6,616 nt of DNA from CAYNWK01 sp964400875 (GTDB lineage Bacteria > Chloroflexota > Anaerolineae > Anaerolineales > UBA4823). How positions within the stretch are numbered: position 1 is the first letter of the stretch; every line of letters starts with the position of its first letter. The stretch is taken from NCBI GenBank assembly GCA_964400875.1, contig CAYNWK010000217.1, positions 1 to 6,616 of the forward strand. The letters are read 5' to 3'. Below are positions 1 to 4,100 of the stretch, piece by piece. The notes beneath the pieces were generated by a model. It was not told the DNA's origin. It saw only the letters and a list, made by a program, of their open reading frames with translations, and searched no databases. The translations under genes were made by a program, and so were the position numbers.

Positions 1-19
1 TGGATATCCCGACCTTCTT

Positions 20-132
20 GAGGAACCGTTCCCGCTAGACGATTGCCCGGCGGACAATCGTCCGGCTGCTGTTGGAAACTTACCGGGGTTATCCGGCCAA
101 TCGTATAGGCTGAAGCCAGCAACCTGCCGTCC
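20..132 (+). promoter_or_regulatory. Candidate degenerate cobalamin-riboswitch-like element
   Basis: The segment at 113-127 reads AGCCAGCAACCTGCC. This matches the B12 box of adenosylcobalamin riboswitches (AGYCAGGAGACCTGCC) except for one missing base and one substitution in the variable centre. Upstream, 60-74 reads GTCCGGCTGCTGTTG, close to the conserved riboswitch core GTCCCGCxxCTGTxA. A perfect 8-bp stem (GACGATTG 38-45 with CAATCGTC 55-62) precedes it. Against the call, the usual GGTGxAAxTCC block is not evident, the distance from core to B12 box is short, and the nearest gene with its own promoter starts about 400 bases away. Cobalamin riboswitches normally turn genes off with B12, so one in front of a B12-dependent enzyme would be unexpected. 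It may be a divergent or decayed riboswitch, or coincidence. Confidence 0.25.
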
Positions 133-157
133 GAGGGAGGCGACTCCCTTTGTTTGG
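133..157 (+). terminator. Possible weak intrinsic terminator
   Basis: A hairpin of GAGGGAG (133-139) and CTCCCTT (144-150, one G-U closing pair) encloses a GCGA tetraloop. It is followed by a T-rich stretch TTGTTT (149-154, partly shared with the stem). It lies just downstream of the B12-box-like sequence, where an expression platform would sit. The stem is short and the T-run is broken by G, so termination would be weak. Confidence 0.28.
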
Positions 158-201
158 CGGCGGTTAGCCAGCACCCGTACCAGCTGATTATCCGTGCTAT
201 T

Positions 202-237
202 CCAGAGACCTCCGGTCCTCCTCCCGGCGGTCTCTGG
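202..237. repeat. Strong inverted repeat / RNA hairpin
   Basis: CCAGAGACC (202-210) pairs perfectly with GGTCTCTGG (229-237). Inside it, CCGG (212-215) pairs with CCGG (224-227), leaving a pyrimidine-rich loop (216-223). This gives about 13 base pairs in total with one internal mismatch. No T-run follows, so it does not look like an intrinsic terminator. It could be a structured part of a leader RNA or a protein-binding site. It lies between the B12-box-like motif and the nrdR promoter and is not in any credible gene. Confidence 0.5.
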
Positions 238-332
238 GAGCGCGCCTGCAGAAGGAGGAGACTGCTTCGCTGCGCTGGCGGCAGCAGCTGGAGGGAGGGA
301 GTGCTTATGGGCCGGGTCTATCTCGGAGGCGA

Positions 333-365
333 TATTCGTTCCGCGGAACGAATAGAAACGAATAG
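333..365. repeat. 22-bp perfect palindrome with adjoining direct repeat
   Basis: The arm TATTCGTTCCG (333-343) is followed with no spacer by its exact reverse complement (344-354). The right-arm sequence AACGAATAG (347-355) then recurs at 357-365, ten bases on, one helical turn away. A perfect palindrome of this length plus a phased half-site looks like an operator for a dimeric regulator, with an extra half-site. It lies about 55 bp upstream of the nrdR -35 element, a position suited to an activator or to a regulator of a divergent or upstream unit. The arrangement GTTCC-CGGAAC is not the GAAC-N4-GTTC of Gram-positive LexA boxes, nor an NrdR box. The regulator is unknown. Confidence 0.45.
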
Positions 366-409
366 CATCCACCTTGCAATTTTTTAAGGTTGGATTCCGC
401 GCTCATCCC

Positions 410-438
410 TTGCTAATCTAGAGCACCTGTGCTAGAAT
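410..438 (+). promoter_or_regulatory. Sigma70-type promoter of the nrdR-nrdJ operon
   Basis: TTGCTA (410-415) serves as the -35 element and TAGAAT (433-438) as the -10 element, separated by exactly 17 bases. Transcription would begin near 445, just before the first NrdR box. A short inverted repeat, AGCAC (422-426) and GTGCT (429-433), fills the spacer and touches the -10. No other promoter of similar quality is seen before nrdR, nor in the nrdR-nrdJ gap, so it likely drives both genes. Confidence 0.7.
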
Positions 439-452
439 TGGGGTCGTTCTAC

Positions 453-468
453 TGCCATATATATGGGT
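453..468. promoter_or_regulatory. NrdR box 1 (promoter-proximal)
   Basis: The 16-bp site TGCCATATATATGGGT contains the perfect 12-bp palindrome CCATATATATGG (455-466). It fits the NrdR-box consensus acaCwATATaTwGtgt. It lies just downstream of the predicted start of transcription, where bound repressor would block initiation or early elongation. It pairs with the second box 29 bp away, and the gene directly downstream encodes NrdR itself. Confidence 0.85.
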
Positions 469-481
469 GATCGAATCGTGA

Positions 482-497
482 ACCCCTATATATGGCG
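482..497. promoter_or_regulatory. NrdR box 2 (promoter-distal)
   Basis: ACCCCTATATATGGCG carries the same TATATATGG core as box 1, with one mismatched pair in the palindrome (C486 against T493). Its centre is 29 bp from the centre of box 1. Paired NrdR boxes normally lie about three helical turns apart (31-32 bp), so the spacing is slightly short but on nearly the same face of the helix. It sits in the untranslated leader about 30 bp before the nrdR start codon, which indicates autorepression. Confidence 0.82.
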
Positions 498-526
498 GCT
501 ACATTTGTTCTATCTTTGGGGTCTGG

Positions 527-976
527 ATGCGTTGTCCTTATTGTCAACATGAGCGTTCCCGGGTGGTGGACACCTCGCACGATGCACGCGGCGGGGTGCG
601 CCGGCGCAGGGAATGCGACAACTGCGGGCAGCGCTTCAGCACCTACGAGCGAGCAATCCTGGCCACCCCTTTGATAGTCAAGCAAGACGGGACCCGCGAA
701 GAATTCGACCGCGACAAGCTGATCCGCGGCATACGCATCTCGTGCGCCAAGCGCCCGGTCTCGGCCGCCGACATCGAACGCCTGGTCGGCGAGATCGAAG
801 CCGCGCTGCAAGCCATGGGCCGCGCCGAAGTCTCTTCCAGGGTCGTGGGGGACATGGTCATCGCCGGTCTAAAAGAACTGGACCAGATCGCCTATATACG
901 TTATGCGATTGTGTACCTGGGGTTCGACGACCTGGGCGCCATTCGCGAAGAAATCGACCAGCTTTTAGAAAGCTGA
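527..976 (+). CDS. nrdR: Transcriptional repressor NrdR
   Basis: This 149-residue protein has the normal NrdR length (E. coli about 149). It represses ribonucleotide reductase genes according to ATP/dATP level. An N-terminal zinc ribbon (residues 1-34) has C3-P-Y-C6 and C30-D-N-C33 as metal ligands, and R25-R28 are the basic stretch preceding the second cysteine pair, typical of DNA contact. The ATP-cone follows, roughly 48-138. It contains VKQDGTREEFDRDKL (51-65), KRPVS and IAYIRYAIVY (121-130), all characteristic. The ATG at 527 gives the canonical MRCPYC beginning. Its ribosome site is weak (GGGG at 518-521, five bases before the start). Two NrdR boxes lie immediately upstream, so it should be autoregulated. 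It is followed after 176 bp by nrdJ, a standard pairing in class II operons. The identification is secure. Confidence 0.97.
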   Translation: MRCPYCQHERSRVVDTSHDARGGVRRRRECDNCGQRFSTYERAILATPLIVKQDGTREEFDRDKLIRGIRISCAKRPVSAADIERLVGEIEAALQAMGRAEVSSRVVGDMVIAGLKELDQIAYIRYAIVYLGFDDLGAIREEIDQLLES

Positions 977-986
977 TCAACAGCCG

Positions 987-1123
987 GGTGGATCTCGGGG
1001 ATCCCTCCGTCTGCGCCCTTCCCTGTCCTCCGTCGATCCACCTTTCGTCCGTGCAGTTGGCGGCAGGAAAGGGCCCCGGGTCAAGCTGTCCTCCCGGGCG
1101 CCCTGGACGGCCCGGTGAACTGC
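987..1123 (+). promoter_or_regulatory. Structured intercistronic leader before nrdJ
   Basis: Two large potential RNA hairpins occupy the nrdR-nrdJ gap. The first pairs GGTGGATC (987-994) with GATCCACC (1035-1042) and is followed by TTT, too short a run for a good terminator. In the second, AGGGC plus CCCGGG (1070-1080) pairs with CCCGGG plus GCCCT (1093-1104): 11 pairs, one bulged C at 1099 and a 12-base loop. An outer stem GCAGTT (1053-1058)/AACTGC (1118-1123) encloses it. CTCC at 1091-1094 is complementary to GGAG of the nrdJ ribosome site (1147-1150), so an alternative fold could mask translation. No B12 box is visible here. A role as attenuator, RNA-processing site or translational switch is inference. 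Confidence 0.45.
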
Positions 1124-1144
1124 CCCACTCATCCAATTACTGGT

Positions 1145-1150
1145 AAGGAG
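1145..1150 (+). promoter_or_regulatory. nrdJ ribosome binding site (start ambiguity)
   Basis: AAGGAG is a strong Shine-Dalgarno sequence. It ends only 2 bases before the ATG at 1153 but 11 bases before the in-frame ATG at 1162. The first spacing is too short for efficient initiation and the second is slightly long. Translation may therefore start at codon 4 (MSSATDL), making the precursor 1727 residues. Confidence 0.65.
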
Positions 1151-1152
1151 AT

Positions 1153-4100
1153 ATGCACCCGATGTCCTCTGCAACCGACCTGCGCACCAATCGTTCCGGC
1201 ATGCTGCCCACACCGCCGATCCCAGCCGACCTGCCCACGGTCGAGCTGACCGAGAACGCCCGCAAGGTTTTCATGCGCCGCTACGTGCGCCGCGGGGAGG
1301 AGGGACAGCCCATCGAGACGGTCGAAGAAACCTTCTGGCGCGTCGCTTATCACGTCGCGGCGGCGGAGGAGCACTGGGTCGATCCCGACTCAGGCGCCGG
1401 CAGCGAGACGGTGATCGAGACGGCGCGCGATTTTTACCAGCTGCTTTCAGGCCGGCGCTTCTTCCCCAACTCGCCGACGTTCACCGGCGCGGGCACGCCG
1501 CTGGGCCAGCTGGCAGCCTGCTTCGTGCTGCCGATCAGCGACGACATGGGCCGGGCCTCCTCCGGCATCTTCCAGACCCTGCGCGATGCGGCCCTGATCC
1601 AGCAGACCGGCGGCGGCAACGGTTTCAGCTTCTCGCGCCTGCGCCCCAAGGGCACCCTGGTGAAATCCTCCGCCGGCCAGGCGACCGGCCCGGTGGGCTT
1701 TCTGCGCGTCTATGATAAGTCCTTCGGCGAGATCGCCCAGGGGGGCTGCCTGCTGCCGGAGACCCTGGTCTTCACGGATCGGGGGCTGTTAAGGTTAGAC
1801 GAGATCGCTGACCCCAACCAGCCTGGCTGGCAAACGCACCAGATACAGGTTGCGACCGATCAGGGCTGGCGCGCTTCCCCAAGAGCCTTCAACAATGGCG
1901 TCGCTAAAGTGCTGCGCGTCCACACCCGGCAAGGATTAAGCCTAGCGGGCACCCCCGAACATCGCGTCAAGATTATGACCGACCAGGGTCCAACCTGGCG
2001 AAAGCTGGAGGAGTTGCAACCCGGCGATTGGATTATCGTCCGGCTAGGCCAGCAGCGCGGCCAGCTACAGGCGCTGCGCCAGCCAGCCCGGAGTCACGGC
2101 AACCAGGTGTGGCCCAGCTTGCCCGCCGTGTTAGATGAAGAGCTGGCCTTCTTTCTTGGTTACCTGACCGGTGATGGTTTCACGGCCTCCACAGCCGATG
2201 ACCACCGTATTGGTGTGAGTGTAGCGCATGTCTCGTATCTATACGACGAGATGCCAGCACTGATGGAACGCATCTTCGGGGTTCGGGTTCAGCGTCAGCA
2301 AAAGACAGAGGACCGGTCGGTTACTTTCGTAATCGACAACCGGGCGGTTAAAGAATTCCTGCAATTGAATGGGCTTGCAAAGGCTTCCAGCCATTCAGCT
2401 CGCGTGCCGCGTCTCGTTCGCCAATCCTCGCCCGAAGTCGTTGGGGCCTATTTGCGCGGCTTGATCGAAGCTGATGGCACATTAAGCCATGGCTATCCGT
2501 CCATAATGACCACCTCCTCGCGGCTGGCGGAAGAGGCAGCCACCCTGTTGGTGGGTTTGGGGTGCCCGGTGCGCATCCGCTCGATAGCCCCAGGGGTCTC
2601 ACATTATGGCGATCTGCCGGTCTACGAGATCCGGATCGTTTCTACCGCTGGCTTGCAGGCATGGCGGGAACGTATCGGCTGCGACCGCCGTTCGCGCTTT
2701 GAGATCAGTTACGCTTGGGAAAGCGACCCGGGCCGAGAAAAGAGTTACGCCATCCCCGCAGCGCGCTATTGGCTGCAGCCGGTTTTGGACGCTATCACCT
2801 TGGAACAAGTTGACCGGCGCGGTCGTGGCACCGGACGCAATTTCCGCAGCCAAAATCCAGGGCTACGCCGCAGCTTGCTGCGCTACATCCGCCAGGAGCG
2901 TCAGTTCACCCGTTCCGCCTACGATGAGCTCAGCCGCTCCTTCCCCGAGTTCGCCACCCACGCCCGTTCACCAGAGAGCCTGTGGTTCGTGCAGGTGGTG
3001 GCTCTGGAGACCGCCGGAGAGTCGCTGACCCTCGACCTGGAGGTGGACGACAACCACACCTATCTGGCCTATGGGATGGTTACTCACAACACCCGCCGGG
3101 GGGCCAACATGGCGGTCCTGCGCGTGGACCACCCGGACGTGGACGATTTCATCACCTGCAAGACGGACGAGAACGCCATCACCAACTTCAACATCTCCGT
3201 GGGCATCACGGACGAGTTCATGCGCGCCGTGCAGCGCGACGACGAGTGGGAGCTGCGCTTCCCCGACGTGAGCAGCCCGGAATACAAGGGCTTCCACGGC
3301 ACCCTGGAGGAAGCCGAATCGGCGGGCATCCCCATCAAGGTCTACGGGCGGGTCAAGGCCCGCGAGCTGTTCGACAGGATCGTGCGCCAGGCGCACCATA
3401 ACGGCGAGCCAGGGATGCTGTTCCTGGACGCGGCCAACCGCTCCAACCCGGTGCCACACCTGTACCAGCTGGAAGCGACCAACCCGTGTTTTACCGGCGA
3501 GACGCGCCTGCCCACCGAGTTCGGTTTCTTGACCATCGCCGAACTTGCCGATTTGGGCGTCCCCGGATATATCGCCGCGGATAACCGCGCGGGCGTTGAA
3601 GGTGTGAGGGATAGCCATGGGTACGGGGTAGCGCTGCGCCCGGCTTCACCGGCCTGGATGACGCGGAAAGACGCGCCAGTGCTGCGCCTGACGACGCGCC
3701 ACGGCTATACCGTCGCGGCCACCCCCGATCACCGTTTCCTCACTCAGCGCGGCTACGCGTCTTTAAGCGAGCTTGAACCCGGCGATGAAATCCTGCTGCA
3801 GAGCGGCGAAGGCCCCTGGAACAAAGCGACCGCGCTGCCAAACGCCCTCGAGCTCAGGGAGCGTATGGAAAGCATGGCGCTCTCCGGCGACCGGGCAAGT
3901 GGACAGCTGATCCAGCGCAGCGATTTCGCAAGGCAATACGCAGGCATCCCGGAGCACTGGTCCCACGACCTCGGCCTGGTCCTCGGCTGGCTGGTGGGTG
4001 ACGGCTGGCTTACGGAAAAAAGCAATTCTCCGGTCGGGATGGTCTTTTCGGATGAGGCCATGCTGGAGCGGGTATACGAACCATTGTCCAGCTGGTTTGG

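Larger units (their letters stand above)
1..409. other. Upstream region without a convincing gene
   Basis: No reading frame here reads like a conserved protein. One + strand frame is open from base 2 to a stop at 185-187, beginning GYPDLLEEPFPLDDC, and could be the last 61 codons of a gene entering from the left. Its second half is low in recognisable pattern and its third-position GC is mixed, unlike nrdJ. An arginine-rich frame at 154-387 has no credible ribosome site and overlaps strong inverted repeats. The region is instead rich in structure: a B12-box-like motif near 113-127, hairpins at 38-62, 133-150 and 202-237, and a 22-bp palindrome at 333-354. It is either a long structured leader or control region, or the decayed end of an upstream gene. 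Confidence 0.5.

Noticed and set aside
100..128. SAM (S-box) riboswitch, suggested by TGAAGCCAGCAACC
   Set aside because: The other S-box blocks (GAGGGACUGGCCC and GGUGCxAAxUCC) and the closing stem are absent.
333..354. LexA (SOS) operator
   Set aside because: The arms are GTTCC-GGAAC in the wrong order for GAAC-N4-GTTC, and there is no CTGT-N8-ACAG.
154..387. Arginine-rich 77-residue + strand frame
   Set aside because: It overlaps the hairpin at 202-237 and the palindrome at 333-354, has no ribosome binding site and no protein-like pattern.
449..811. 120-residue antisense frame across the NrdR boxes and nrdR
   Set aside because: It runs opposite a securely identified gene and across the operator pair; it is an antisense shadow.
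1043..1050. Rho-independent terminator between nrdR and nrdJ
   Set aside because: The 987-1042 stem has a 40-base loop and is followed by only three T residues, so simple termination is unlikely.
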